A stretch of 64,000 nt of DNA from Vishniacozyma victoriae (lineage: Eukaryota; Basidiomycota; Tremellomycetes; Tremellales; Bulleribasidiaceae), in contig JADPYG010000088.1 in NCBI GenBank assembly GCA_017654735.1, positions 186,001-250,000 on the forward strand, given 5' to 3'. The position numbers and the translations under genes were made by a program. Positions 13,737 to 24,961 of the stretch are shown piece after piece. Within the stretch, counting starts at the first letter, position 1, and each line of letters starts with the position of its first letter. The notes beneath the pieces were generated by a model. It saw nothing but the letters and a program-made list of their open reading frames with translations, was not told the origin of the DNA and did no database searches.

Positions 13737-16478
13737 ATGTCCTCACGATACGATGATGACAAATATTCCGCAGCTAGTCAAGATGGTGCGGGTATGACTG
13801 GCGGTATGGATATCCCATCACGAGCCCCCTCAAAGACTTCTCCAAAGAAGCAACGCCATCACAGGACCAGAGTAGCTGAAGCTCATCAGGAGGATAACGA
13901 CGATGATCCTGAGGACGATGATGGAAAGTCTCACGTATCGGCCAAATCTGATGTATCTGAACGAACGAGAAACACCCGGAAAATCATCAGGGACGCCTCA
14001 TTCAGCCCCAAATCAGGTCCTTACAACCCATACGCTGACTTACCAATTCAATCTCCCTCCACCACCCAGGCGCCGACCCCTAGATCGACTACTCGACCTG
14101 CGCATCTTGAAGTCGATACGACACACTATCAATCCGATAGACTTCGGCCCCCTCCGGCAGGGCCTAGTAAGGCATACTATGAAGGCCCAGGTCCAGAAAC
14201 TAGTCGGTCCCCAGGCGGTAGAAGTGTTCATTACGAGGCTGAGGAGCGACCACCTCCGTCCCGTCCAACAAGGTCGAGGGGGTCACGCGACGACACTCCC
14301 TCTCGAGATTATGGTCAATCAACTACCAGTCCCGAACAATACTCACCCACGGATATGACTCGTAGTGACAAGTACGGACCAAGATTTCCAAGGGTACAAA
14401 TGCCACAATTGGAGGACTATATTGTTCCCTCAGCATCAGTAAAGAATACGCCGCAGTACGGAGGAACCTCGCCCCGCGATCAGAGACCCGCTCTTCCATC
14501 CGGCTACACCCGACCATCACATCCAAATACCGCTGAGAATTATGCGGACGCTCGAGTCCAATCATCAAGTACACGAGAGCGAGCAGATCCGCGACGAGCT
14601 TCTCGTGGATCTTATCTGGGAGGTGATGGTTATCGAGAAGATTGTCGAGCGTCAGCCTCATCAGCCTCGCCGACAAATACTCGACAATCGTACCAAGCAA
14701 TGAGCCCAGGCGAGGGCACGATGTCTCCGATATCCCCACTCTCCGCTCCTCGTCAGATGTACAGCCAACGCCCTAAAAGCCCGGGTCGACCCGATCCGTA
14801 CCTTGCACAAGTGGCCAATGCCACCGAGGAGAAGGTATCTAGGAGGGATAGTGGAATGACGAGCCCTCGCTTCATCTCCATGCCAGCTAGACCCAGTCGA
14901 CTTTCAGTCTCTAGCCAAGGATATGGTAATTCCCCAAATACACCCAGTTCTGTCAAGTCACCCCTCGGCCAGAGGCCAGTCAGAACTTATGGAGATGGTC
15001 CCGAAGATCGTAGAGGATCTAATCTCTCGCCGAGTGCCTATGACCAGGAGGGCTACTTTGCCTCGAGAAGCCCAGGATCCCAATTCACTTCACCCAAAGC
15101 GCGCCCCAAGGCTGAGTACAAGGATTCTTTCGACGAAACGTTCATTACCCCTCTGGACGGTCCGATCAAGGAGCGAGAACGAGCACCGCGCCTGCCCGCT
15201 TCCCCCTCGTCGCTCGCGAATTCAATCACAGATATCCGACCTGGACATTTCCGAAAACCTTCCGGGACATATGGTTCACTCCTATCTCCACGACAGGGCT
15301 CGAGCGCGGGTACCCCCCGACCTGGCAGTTCTACAAGTACGAGGGAGGAAGAGCTTGATGAGCAAATCGAAATGCATCTGAAACATGCAGCGATGCGTAA
15401 AGCCAGAGAGACCAGTCTGAATGACTGGAGCACCAGAATGACCGACAAGATGCCTAAACAGCGGCAATTGATGCAAGAAGAGCTAAGGACCGCCTTTAAG
15501 AACAGCGCCGGTCTGCATCGATGTTTGAAGGATTTCGGGTGGGAAGTTGGAACAGCAGTGAATAGAAACGAAGAACCCATCGCTAATCTCTCCCTCAATT
15601 TTACTGATTCCTACAATAAACATGTTGCTGCGATATACGAGAAATACCGTACACAAGACATCGAAGGATTGCCGAGTGAGAATGTTGATTTCGTGACCAG
15701 TACCAGAGTCAGGAAGGGCAAGTCGGATTGGAGTGGACTAATCGAAGAACCTGGATGTAGAGTCACTACTGAATTCACACTTACGATTGCTGATGGTAAA
15801 CATACCGAGCCGGTTACCAGGCAGAGACGACAGGTGTACGATGACCTTCGAGCGACTACACCGCCGCCACCGGAGGATTTCGTTCCGACTATCGGGATCC
15901 AAAAGTCGAAAAGATCGGAACCTAGGGACGACTCCGATAATAGAAGTGACAGGAGACAGAATCGGATCACTTACGACTCGAAATACGACGGTGGAGGGAG
16001 GAGCAACGAGAGGATCGCATATGACTCGAAAAATCCCGACAGAAGCGAACGCGAAGAAGGGAGCGTGGTTTCATCCCGTGGTCGAGGAAGAAGAGCTTAC
16101 GAGGAAGTACCTCGACAAGGGACACTACTTCTAGTCCCGGGAGTCCCGCAGAGAAGGGGAAATTCAACGACAACAAAGTATCGCTATGAGACATCCCAGC
16201 CCCCGTCTGGTGTAGGGACGAGGGAACCTTCCGAGGAGCCTCCAAGACGGGGATCTAGATTACCATCGGGGGGAGCTCCGCGGGCATCATCCAGACCACA
16301 TTCAAGGGAGCCGTCGAGACCCCCGACCAGAGCCCCTTCCAAACATAGACAGAAGAGGAAAGAAGGAGGCGGCGAGCCCAGCAGGAACCACAGGTCCAGG
16401 ACTGAGAGGACTGAATCCGAAGAGAGGGATAGAGATGCGCGTCATAGGAGAAGGAAGGAGAGGAGGCCAAGGGATTGA
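13737..16478 (+). CDS. Long, largely disordered hypothetical protein (913 aa, no intron)
   Basis: A single uninterrupted 2742-base exon, unusual beside neighbours that have an intron every 100-300 bases. Residues 1-510 are Ser/Pro/Arg/Tyr-rich with acidic and basic patches (EDNDDDPEDDDGK, SRAPSKTSPKKQRHHRTR). A conserved-looking folded core lies around 535-720: EEELDEQIEMHLKHAAMRKA, NDWSTRMTDKMPKQRQLMQE, HRCLKDFGWEVGTAVNRNEE, SLNFTDSYNKHVAAIYEKYR, and EPGCRVTTEFTLTIADGKHT. The tail is again Arg/Ser/Pro-rich (RASSRPHSREPSRPPTRAPS) and ends in a strongly basic stretch. No signal peptide or membrane segment. I cannot assign a function; the composition would suit an RNA- or cytoskeleton-associated scaffold, which is speculation. 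A TATA box sits 60 bases upstream. Confidence 0.8.
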   Translation: MSSRYDDDKYSAASQDGAGMTGGMDIPSRAPSKTSPKKQRHHRTRVAEAHQEDNDDDPEDDDGKSHVSAKSDVSERTRNTRKIIRDASFSPKSGPYNPYADLPIQSPSTTQAPTPRSTTRPAHLEVDTTHYQSDRLRPPPAGPSKAYYEGPGPETSRSPGGRSVHYEAEERPPPSRPTRSRGSRDDTPSRDYGQSTTSPEQYSPTDMTRSDKYGPRFPRVQMPQLEDYIVPSASVKNTPQYGGTSPRDQRPALPSGYTRPSHPNTAENYADARVQSSSTRERADPRRASRGSYLGGDGYREDCRASASSASPTNTRQSYQAMSPGEGTMSPISPLSAPRQMYSQRPKSPGRPDPYLAQVANATEEKVSRRDSGMTSPRFISMPARPSRLSVSSQGYGNSPNTPSSVKSPLGQRPVRTYGDGPEDRRGSNLSPSAYDQEGYFASRSPGSQFTSPKARPKAEYKDSFDETFITPLDGPIKERERAPRLPASPSSLANSITDIRPGHFRKPSGTYGSLLSPRQGSSAGTPRPGSSTSTREEELDEQIEMHLKHAAMRKARETSLNDWSTRMTDKMPKQRQLMQEELRTAFKNSAGLHRCLKDFGWEVGTAVNRNEEPIANLSLNFTDSYNKHVAAIYEKYRTQDIEGLPSENVDFVTSTRVRKGKSDWSGLIEEPGCRVTTEFTLTIADGKHTEPVTRQRRQVYDDLRATTPPPPEDFVPTIGIQKSKRSEPRDDSDNRSDRRQNRITYDSKYDGGGRSNERIAYDSKNPDRSEREEGSVVSSRGRGRRAYEEVPRQGTLLLVPGVPQRRGNSTTTKYRYETSQPPSGVGTREPSEEPPRRGSRLPSGGAPRASSRPHSREPSRPPTRAPSKHRQKRKEGGGEPSRNHRSRTERTESEERDRDARHRRRKERRPRD

Positions 16479-16721
16479 GGTAACTCTTGTGGATGATAAG
16501 TGCAGGTTTAGCCATGTTTACATTGTACACGACTCGGACCAGATGCATGTCAATGTGCTTTGACATTTCTCTGTTAAATGTTGAATTCCTCATGACTGGA
16601 CAGCTCCACATGTCTTTACAGCTTCGTTCGGCATGGACTCAGCATATTTGTTTACATATGTCATACGAAGTGAAAAGTGAAGATGATACATATACGAGAG
16701 GCAAATAAGGTAGTTTGAGGG

Positions 16722-18032
16722 TCATGGGGGTAAACCATACTTCCTCCTAGCCGACGGCTCCACATACCCCCATCCAAGAGGTGTCCAAGACATGAGTGTA
16801 GCCCAGAAATACATATCTGGAAGGTGTAGGACCGATTTAGGCGGAGCTCGTAGAGCCGGAAGGAGCGAGAATGGTAGATATGGGATCAGTGGTGATGGGG
16901 ATGGGTTTAGGGATAGATGGTGCATTATCGTAGAAACCACTATTGTCAGCTATCATTCAAGAAAGGTGCTTACCATCTTCAGGCTTTAGTAAGAGTTTCT
17001 CCCAGTTGTGTCGGATATCTAATTGAGTTTCGTCCACCCCACCTTTCCCGTTCACTGCATGTTTCAGACGGAATCCATTTGCTATCGTCCCCGGTAGTAA
17101 TGCTATCATTAGCACGCACTGGGATATGCGGGAACCTACAGAAGAACCTAACTCCCGAACCTTCACATTCGACTCTACAAGATTCAACAGCCATGAATGC
17201 TGCTGCTTTTGTAGCTGAGTAAATTGCCCTTGTAGGCGCGGCGATGGTAGCTGCTACGGACGATAGGTGGTGTAGGACTGGGGATTTTGATGTAGATGCT
17301 AGCAAGGGGAGCTAGCCTTCAGCTTGATCATAAGATAGGGGGAAGAGGGGACCCACGAAGCAAGCTAGAGCTAAGACTGTTCCGACGTAATTTACCTCCC
17401 CGCATGCTCTTGCTTCTGCTGCTACTTTCTCCATACCATCTTGACTTGGTCCTACAGCTCCTGATGCATTGTCCGTCGAGAAGATCCTCTTCTGAAGCGG
17501 ATTCGAGGAATTGGAGGATTGAGGGTCTGATAGTTTGACTTCGGCTATGTCGAGGAGGGTCTGAGTGGATGGTACACCCGCTAGGATGTGGACTGTATCG
17601 ATTCCTCCCCAGGCTGTCGATTAGCTTGAGCATCGTAAATGTCAGATAGCTTACCACTCTCAACCTTATGGCGTATACTCAACAAGTCGGTGGTACTGGT
17701 GACATCCCCTTGACATAGGATGATCTTGCCTTCATCCAATCCTAGATCCATGCATTCTCTCTTGACTTCCTGTAATAGTTTCTCAGTACGAGCTACCAAG
17801 CATCTATTCCCTCAGCATAATTCTCGGGCATCTGAGACAACGATACATACATCCTAGCACCCCTCTTTGCATAAGCATGAGCTAGATCCCTACCTACTCC
17901 TGAACTTGCGCCTAGTAATAGAACCCTCTCTTCTGACGGTTTGATGATAGTTTCCCTACTTGGCAGTCTCTTACTCTTGAGTAGCCTTAATATGACTGGT
18001 ATAGCTAAGAGTAACCATAAATTTGTTGCCAT
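16722..18032 (-). CDS. Short-chain dehydrogenase/reductase with N-terminal membrane segment
   Basis: Exons 17851-18032, 17655-17803, 17357-17613, 17140-17311, 16974-17102, 16722-16939; 368 aa. NAD(P)-dependent oxidoreductase of the classical SDR fold. Visible: N-terminal hydrophobic segment LWLLLAIPVILRLL, cofactor site RVLLLGASSGVGRDLAHAYA, acidic turn CQGDVTS, catalytic Ser in HHLSSVAATIAAPTRA and the catalytic YSATK. A second hydrophobic helix near the C-terminus (LIPYLPFSLLPALRAP) resembles membrane-associated SDRs such as 11-beta-HSD-like or ketosphinganine-reductase-like enzymes; the substrate cannot be told. Four introns are under 46 nt (45, 41, 37, 34). The 45-nt intron 17312-17356 removes an in-frame TAG. 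Convergent with the disordered-protein gene, 243 bases apart. Confidence 0.87.
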
Positions 18033-18728
18033 TATGTGTGAATTGTATGAATGCTATGCTATGCTATGACGCAGATGAAACACGAACACGGTAAGAGAAC
18101 AAGTTATTACCCTGAAGCCAAGAAGAGACGATTGGATGGTCAGGCGGTGTTGAAGTAAAGTGATAATAACTGTTCTGTCTATATACACTCTACTATACAC
18201 TACCTATCTGCTGTGCATCAACTACCAGTCACCCCCTTTCACTTCCAAAGGCTAGAAGCTATTGTACCGAACAACACACACTGCACGCTCGTCCCCGCCC
18301 CCATTCCTCTTTTCCAATAATCAAATACCCTCCTTTCGACTTCTTTCCCTAATCGCCTACTTTACCGATACCTTTGAAAGGGTCAAATACAAGGTGAGTG
18401 CACTGCTCCGTAACTTCCATGGACCTCCGTTCCTTCCCATCTTCCCCCTCATCCCTCATCTAAAGGTTCTGCATTGACCCCTATGGGAAATGGGGAATAT
18501 GCTCGGACGACAAACGTAACCCACTTTGACTTTGGCTTTGCGTTACGGGCAATTCAAATGGTTTTGCGTTACCGTTACATCCCTTTAACACCTCCTTTGT
18601 ACTCATTCATCAACTTCACTCCGGAACAAGCAAGTGTAAACGAGTATAGAGCTTACACAGCAGATCACCTTCACGTCATTGTTACTTTCACTTTCTCTTC
18701 CTTATAACAACTCTACACAACATCAAAT
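18033..18728. other. Shared upstream region of the SDR and UAP1 genes
   Basis: Divergent promoter region, no gene. A GTGAGT donor at about 18394 could begin a 5'-UTR intron of the UAP1 transcript; no acceptor can be fixed by reading frame. Confidence 0.5.
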
Positions 18729-20354
18729 ATGACTACCTCCCATGGCAACGGCACCTCGCCTGATCCCGCTCAGCTATCGAAGCTCCGCCAATTATACGAC
18801 TATGCTGGTCAAGGTCATGTATTCACATTCTACGATACATTATCACCCCAAGATCAATCTTCCCTTCTCGACCAACTAGCCAATATCGATGTTGAGCGTG
18901 TTAACCGAATCTACCGAAATGCCGTTTCAGCATCAACACCACCTGTCGAGACTAAATCACTCGATTCCAGGCTTGGCGTCACGAACCTCATCGGTCGATC
19001 ACGAACACCTTCCCCATCACCTGATGAAGTCATCCCTCTTCCCGATGAAGCTTGTGCGACTATCCTCAACAACCCTCAAGACGAAGCTCGATGGAGAGAG
19101 ATTGGTTTGAAAGCGATCTCGGAGAATACAGTTGCTGTGCTCTTGCTTGCTGGTGGACAGGGAACGAGATTAGGGTCAACTTCACCCAAGGGAATGTACG
19201 ATTTAAAGTTGCCCAGTGGAAGGAGTCTGTTTGATTATCAGGCAAAGAGGATTGGAAAATTGGAGAGGTTGGCTGAAGAGGCTTCCGGTAAAGGAAAAGG
19301 AAGTGTGAGGATCAAGTGGTATGTCATGACCAGTGGACCTACTAGGCAGGAGACGGAAAAGTATTTCCAAAGCATGGACTACTTTGGTCTGAGCAAGGAC
19401 AATGTCATCTTCTTTGAGCAGGGTGAGTCACTCCTCTAGGCTATTGCGCGAGGCAAGTGCTGACCTTCAGGTGTCCTACCCGCACTTTCAGACGACGGTA
19501 AACTCCTCCTCAGTACCCCATCATCAGTCTCTGTCGCCCCCGATGGTAATGGAGGTTTATACGCTGCCCTTCGACGTCCTCTCACTCGAGACTCGCCCCG
19601 TACAGTCATCTCCGACCTAAAAGCCAACGGTATCAAGTACATCCACGGCTACTGTGTCGACAATTGTCTTGGTAAAGTCGCCGACCCAGTCTTTATCGGT
19701 GCATGTATCGAACGTAATGCCCCCCTCGGATCGAAAGTTGTTCGAAAGACCGATCCATCCGAATCAGTCGGTGTCTTGGCTGTTCGAGGCGATAAATTCA
19801 GTGTAGTCGAATACTCTGAATTATCTCGAGAGAAATCCGAGATGAGAACTGGAGATGGTCAACTCGCATTTAGAGCCGCAAACATTGTCAATCACTTTTA
19901 TACTACCGATTTCCTCGAATCAGTCGAAGCAATGGAAAAGAAAATGGCTTTCCACATCGCACGAAAAAAGATCCCTACCGTCGACTTGGAGACTGGAACT
20001 GAAATCAAACCCACTACTCCAAACGGTATGAAACTAGAATTGTTCGTATTCGACGTTTTCCCATTCACCAACGTTCTTTGTGTTTTGGAAGTCGATCGAG
20101 CTGAAGAGTTTTCACCATTAAAGAATGCTCCTGGAAGCAAAACGGATAGTCCCGAGACTTCAAGAAAGGATTTATTGGCTCAGCAAAAGAGGTGGTTGGT
20201 CGCTGCTGGAGCTGAGCTCGCTTGGGGAGTTGAAGTCGAGGTGGTCCCAGAAGCATCGTATGGAGGAGAAGGTCTCGAGTGGGTCAGGGGCGTCAAATTC
20301 GGCAAGAGTGGTGTCTTGGCCAGTCCCGACGATATCAACAATTTGGTCAAGTGA
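18729..20354 (+). CDS. UAP1: UDP-N-acetylglucosamine pyrophosphorylase
   Basis: Exons 18729-19422 and 19471-20354 with one 48-nt intron; 525 aa. Makes UDP-GlcNAc from GlcNAc-1-phosphate and UTP, the precursor for chitin, N-glycans and GPI anchors. Signature loop at about residues 137-160: VLLLAGGQGTRLGSTSPKGM. Also seen: WYVMTSGPTRQETEKYF, IKYIHGYCVDNCLGKVADPV, NIVNHFYTTDFLES and the C-terminal NGMKLELFVFDVFPFTNVLC. Length is a little above the usual ~480-490, through a Ser/Pro insertion near residue 95. Few introns compared with neighbours. The Arc1-like gene converges on it. Confidence 0.96.
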
Positions 20355-20596
20355 TCGACTTCCACCCACCCACCCACCCAAACTTCGAATACCCATCTTC
20401 GTCGCCTGTCATGTTCTCATCATTTTCCTGTTTCATAGTACCCTCTCATTTCTCAAGGCTAGAATCATGCTGCTAGTCGCATTATACATGATTTACGGAC
20501 ATTTTCCCAGTGATGTAGCCAATCTGTTTATGATCATCTCATTTTCACATAGATTTCATGCATACATCCAATCATCATGGTGAGAAAAGTACTGAT

Positions 20597-22045
20597 CTAT
20601 GATAGACTGGCACCGATGAATGATTTTGCTTTGCAAACTCCATCCTTGGTTCGGATCTTGTGGACTGATTTCGTCTCTGGGTCGACCCATGCTGCGTCGA
20701 GGTTGTCGAGTGTGATGAATCCCTGGTGGTTAGCTCATGATTGGGTGTCAGATACTATGAGCTTACAGGCTGGATAGTCTCGAAGACCTTCTTCTTTGGG
20801 TTCAACTGAGCCTCGGGCGTAGCACCTACATTGTCAGCCTTCTCTCATTAACGGGGAAAATGAAACTTACTCTCGTACTTCTCGCCTTCGAAGTAAATCC
20901 TCTCTCCTGGTTGCGATCCTGCTGGGGGGAGGACAAACTCTACACCTCCCTCCTTGCCTTCCTTTGACGATGCACAGAGAAGCATAGCGTAGGATTTGAC
21001 TCCTCGCATGGTTACTGGCTTGAGATTACACTGTGGGTCAGCTTGGCCAGCCAACTTGAGTTGTGAAGCTGAACGTACGATGACGATAATGGTAGCTCCC
21101 CTGATCTCGTCCTCGGTCATGTACTTGACCAAACCTGAACATACTGTCCTTGGCTCTTCCTCTCCGATATCGATTGACTCGACGTACAGACTATCTGCCT
21201 CGGGGTGTTTCTTGACTATCTGATCAGCTTGAAGTTAGAGATTTCAGGCAGCTGACATACCATCCAAGACTTTTCCAACTCGCATATCAACCATACTAGG
21301 CATAGGTCCAGTCTCGACCTTAGCCTCAACCTTTGGTTTCTCCTTCTTCTCCTTCTTTTCCTTTTTATCCTTCCTTCCACCTTCCTTGGGAGTAGCAGCC
21401 TCGCCTTCACCAACAACAGCATTCTTGACTGCCTCAGCAGCGGATCCGACGGCAGATCCAGCAGCTGCAACTGCACCAGTTACAGCTCCAACAATTGATC
21501 CAGCAGCGGTACCCTCAGCAGCGACGGGTTTCTTGTCTTTCTTCTCCTTCTTTGGTGGGACAATGACTTTTCGCTCGGGGATGGCTAGAGTGGAAACGTC
21601 AATATCGAGGGCGGGGTAGGAGTTTGGGTTCTTTGACTGAGCGGATTGAACGGATTGTAGGGTTTGTATTTGGAGGAAGTATCGGAGGATGGAGGGTTGG
21701 GATGGGTGCTGGGTAGCTGGGGCAGAAACCTGATTGTCAGCTTGGGCAGGTCACCACCACATTTGACATACTAGTTGAGGGTGGAGGTGACAGTACAACG
21801 AGACATCTGCCAAGGTAGGTCGGTTCGAGTACAGGTAAGTCAAAGGAGTGAGCTTCTCGTTCAAAGCCTACTCTGGTTAGCTATTGAGCGAGGCCTAGCG
21901 AAAGCTAGCTTACAGGCAGATCCTTGCTCAAGCCCTCAACCTCGCCAGACAACTTTTGGATCTCAGCCTTATCCTTATCCGACTCTCCGACCAAAGTGGG
22001 GTCTGCAGCCTTTACGTCGGCAACGAATTGATCGAATGACGACAT
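20597..22045 (-). CDS. ARC1: tRNA-binding cofactor, Arc1p/AIMP1-like
   Basis: Exons 21914-22045, 21772-21867, 21261-21729, 21079-21215, 20871-21030, 20767-20825, 20597-20722; 392 aa. Homologous to yeast Arc1p, which binds methionyl- and glutamyl-tRNA synthetases and delivers tRNA. Residues 1-130 form a GST-C-like adaptor ([20 protein letters not shown]). A linker of Lys/Glu and Ala blocks follows ([26 protein letters not shown]). The C-terminal EMAPII/OB domain is clear: [59 protein letters not shown], and the tail [11 protein letters not shown]. The acceptor at 21215/21216 was chosen because it alone gives [13 protein letters not shown]. Confidence 0.93.
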
Positions 22046-22322
22046 GTTTCGAATATAATTTCTGAATGGATATATGTATGTTCTTGGTGTGTGTATGAAT
22101 GTACGCCTTGCTAGGAAGTTGAGCATACACCAAGGGTTGATATAGTATTAGAGTAGATTCGAGTGTAATAGTAATTTAGGTGGAGGCTAAGCTTGGACTC
22201 ATTTGATGTGATGACGTGGTATTCTTACATGGTTGAAAGTTGAATTGTCAAAGAGGATCCCTCCTGTCTCATGTCTTAAATCCATTCATACTTGTAAACT
22301 CACCCACCCTATACAGCCCACA

Positions 22323-24766
22323 ATGTCAGGACAGCAAGGTGGATTCAACCCTGGAGCATACGCTTTCAGACCAGGTGGACAACAACCTTTCGTTCCCCGA
22401 GCTCAGCAACAAGGTCAACCCGGTCAGCAACCGCCACAGCAACCCGGCCAACAAGACCCATACGCCGCCTATGGTCAACAGGGATATCCTCAACAAGGAT
22501 ACCCTCAACAACAATACGGTGGATACGGTGGTCAGCAACAATATTACCCTCCTCAGCAACAAGCCTATGTCCCTGGACAACAAACATATGTTCCCCCATC
22601 CCAACAACAACCTCAACAAAGGACGTATGAACCCCGTTCAGTGAAAGGATTCACCCCTCCTAGCTTTACACCCGGCCCACCAGTCGGTACTTCATCGCCA
22701 TCTCTGTCTATCGGTGGAGGAGCCAAGGCGCCTGCGAGCCTCAGTATTGGAGGTGGAGCCAAGGCACCTGCTAGTTTGAGTATTGGGGGAGACAAGCCCA
22801 AAGCTGCTGCTAGCTTGAGTATTGGAGGTGGAGTCGCGGGAAAACCAGCTGCTGCTCCTAGTTTGAGTATTGGAAAGAAGGAGGATTCAACTACCGCCAC
22901 CCCTGCCCCAGCACCCGTCGAGAAGAAATCGACTCCAGCCCCCTCCGTCCCCGCTCCTACACCTGCCGCATCATCCAAGACTGAAGCCGACGATATCGAT
23001 GAAGAGTTTGCGCCAAAATCGACACCGGCTGCCGCACCTGCCGCTGCCGCCGAATCATCAGCTCCCGCCACTGACGCCGCTGTCAAAGTCGTCGAGGGAT
23101 CTACCGGTACTTCCACCCCCGCCCAGGCTACCAACTTCTCCAAAGTGTCCGCCAAAAACGATGCCGAAGCCGTCTACAAGGAGCAGGCCGCCGCAGGTGC
23201 TGATGCCATGCGTGATTTGTACGGTGACGACGGAATGAAGGATCCCAACATTAAAGGACACATGAACATTATTTTCACAGGTCACGTTGATGCTGGAAAA
23301 TCGACAATGGGTGGTCAACTCCTCTACCTCACTGGAGCAGTCGACAAGCGAACCATGCAGAAGTATGAGCAGGAAGCAAAAGCCGCTGGAAAAGATACCT
23401 GGTATCTGTCATGGGCATTGGATTCAGGAAAGGAAGAGAGGGCACAGGGAAAGACTGTCGAAGTTGGACGAGCATACTTTGAGACTGACAAGAGAAGATA
23501 CACCATCTTGGATGCTCCTGGCCACAAGACATTTGTGCCCAGTATGATTACCGGCGCTGCTCAGGCAGATATCGCCATGTTGGTCTTGTCGGCAAGAAAG
23601 GGTGAATTCGAGACTGGTTTCGACCGAGATGGACAAACTCGAGAACACGCCGTTTTGATCAAGAATAACGGTATCAGCAAATTGGTTGTTCTCATCAACA
23701 AGATGGATGACCCCACTGTCAACTGGGCCCAGGAGAGGTGCGTGGACCAACGATTTTGCGAAGTCAACAGAGCTAACAACCAGGTTCGACGAGATCCGAA
23801 ACAAGATCACCCCCTTCCTCAAATCACTTGGATTCAACCCAAAGACCGATCTCACCTTTATCCCCGTTTCCGCTCAGATGGGTCAGAACATGAAGGAACC
23901 CGTCGACAAGGCTATCGGTGGATGGTACGAGTAAGTACATCCTGAGACGTTGGTGAGAATGCGCTAACGACCAGGGGCCCACCTCTTATCGAATTCATGG
24001 ACAACATGGAGATCTTGGACCGAGATGTCAACGCACCATTCATGTTCCCTGTCTCTGAGAAATACAACGAGATGGGTACGATGGTCATGGGCAAGATTGA
24101 GTCTGGACGAGTCAAGAAGGGAGATACTATTTTGGTCATGCCCAACAAGGTGAGCTCACAGGCTTATGATAAGCAGGAAGTAGCTGACTTTTAGACAACC
24201 GTCGAAGTCAGTGGTCTCTACACTGAAGATAACGAAGAGATGGAGGCTGCATTCTGTGGAGACAATATCCGAATTCGACTACGTGGTATTTCTGATGAAG
24301 ATATCCTTCCCGGTTTCGTCTTGACATCCCCTTCCAAGCCCGTCAAGGCTGTTACTACCTTCAAAGCCGATCTCAGTATCCTCGAGACCAAGAGTATCAT
24401 CTGTGGTGGATACTCTTGTGTTTTACACGCCCACACTCTCGCTGAAGAGGTCACGATAACAGTGGGTCTCCTTTTCCTTGTGATGAAGTAAAGACTGACG
24501 AGTAGGCACTACTACACTACTTTGAACGAAAGACGCGTCGTAAGAGTAAGAAACCTCCTCAATTCGCCAAAACCGGTATGATGGTCCAAGCACTCATCGA
24601 GACTTCTGCACCAATCTGTATCGAGAGGTTTGAAGATTACAAAATGCTCGGTCGATTCACTTTACGAGATGAAGGAAAGACGATCGCTATTGGAAAAGTA
24701 GTGAAATTAGTGGAGAAGACGGAAGATATGCCTGATGTCGCTAAACTATCTGTTGCCTCTTCTTAA
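22323..24766 (+). CDS. SUP35: Translation termination factor eRF3 / Sup35
   Basis: Exons 22323-23737, 23784-23930, 23975-24149, 24195-24461, 24506-24766; 754 aa. GTPase that with eRF1 releases nascent chains at stop codons. Residues 1-110 are a prion-like Gln/Gly/Tyr/Pro domain (PQQPGQQDPYAAYGQQGYPQ, QQYGGYGGQQQYYPPQQQ). Residues ~125-190 hold five SLSIGG repeats, then an acidic/Ala-Pro linker. The GTPase core has G1 GHVDAGKSTMGGQLLY, DAPGHKTFVPSMITGAAQAD, G4 LINKMDDPTVNW and SAQMGQNMKEP, then the EF-Tu-like domains 2 and 3 ending ESKVVKLVEK-like and a short Ser-rich tail. ATG at 22323 follows ctatacagcccaca. Introns 44-46 nt, all after the G4 motif. Confidence 0.97.
22697..22875 (+). repeat. 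Five SLSIGG-type coding repeats in Sup35
   Basis: Imperfect tandem repeats of about 36-51 bases coding SLSIGGGAKAPA, SLSIGGGAKAPA, SLSIGGDKPKAAA, SLSIGGGVAGKPAAAP and SLSIGKKED. They sit between the Q-rich domain and the charged linker. Confidence 0.85.
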
Positions 24767-24961
24767 GTGTAGTCTTTATAGGGTAGGCTAGTTGTGCATT
24801 GAGCATGGATATATATACATGAATTGGACAGGACGCGACGCGTTCTTTAGTAGTAGTGTTCCTGAAAAGATTACCCTGACTCATGTCACTTTATCCAACA
24901 ACATTAGTAGTATCATTCACTCTTATCCCTTTTCCATACCACTTATACCCCAATAACAATC

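Noticed and set aside
15053..15598. 181-codon frame on the minus strand
   Set aside because: Shadow of the long intronless disordered-protein gene; no start context or homology.
18474..18707. 77-codon frame upstream of UAP1
   Set aside because: Lies in the 5' leader; no homology, and not in frame with UAP1.
22613..23155. Ala/Gly/Val-rich 180-codon frame on the minus strand
   Set aside because: Antisense of the Sup35 repeat and linker region.
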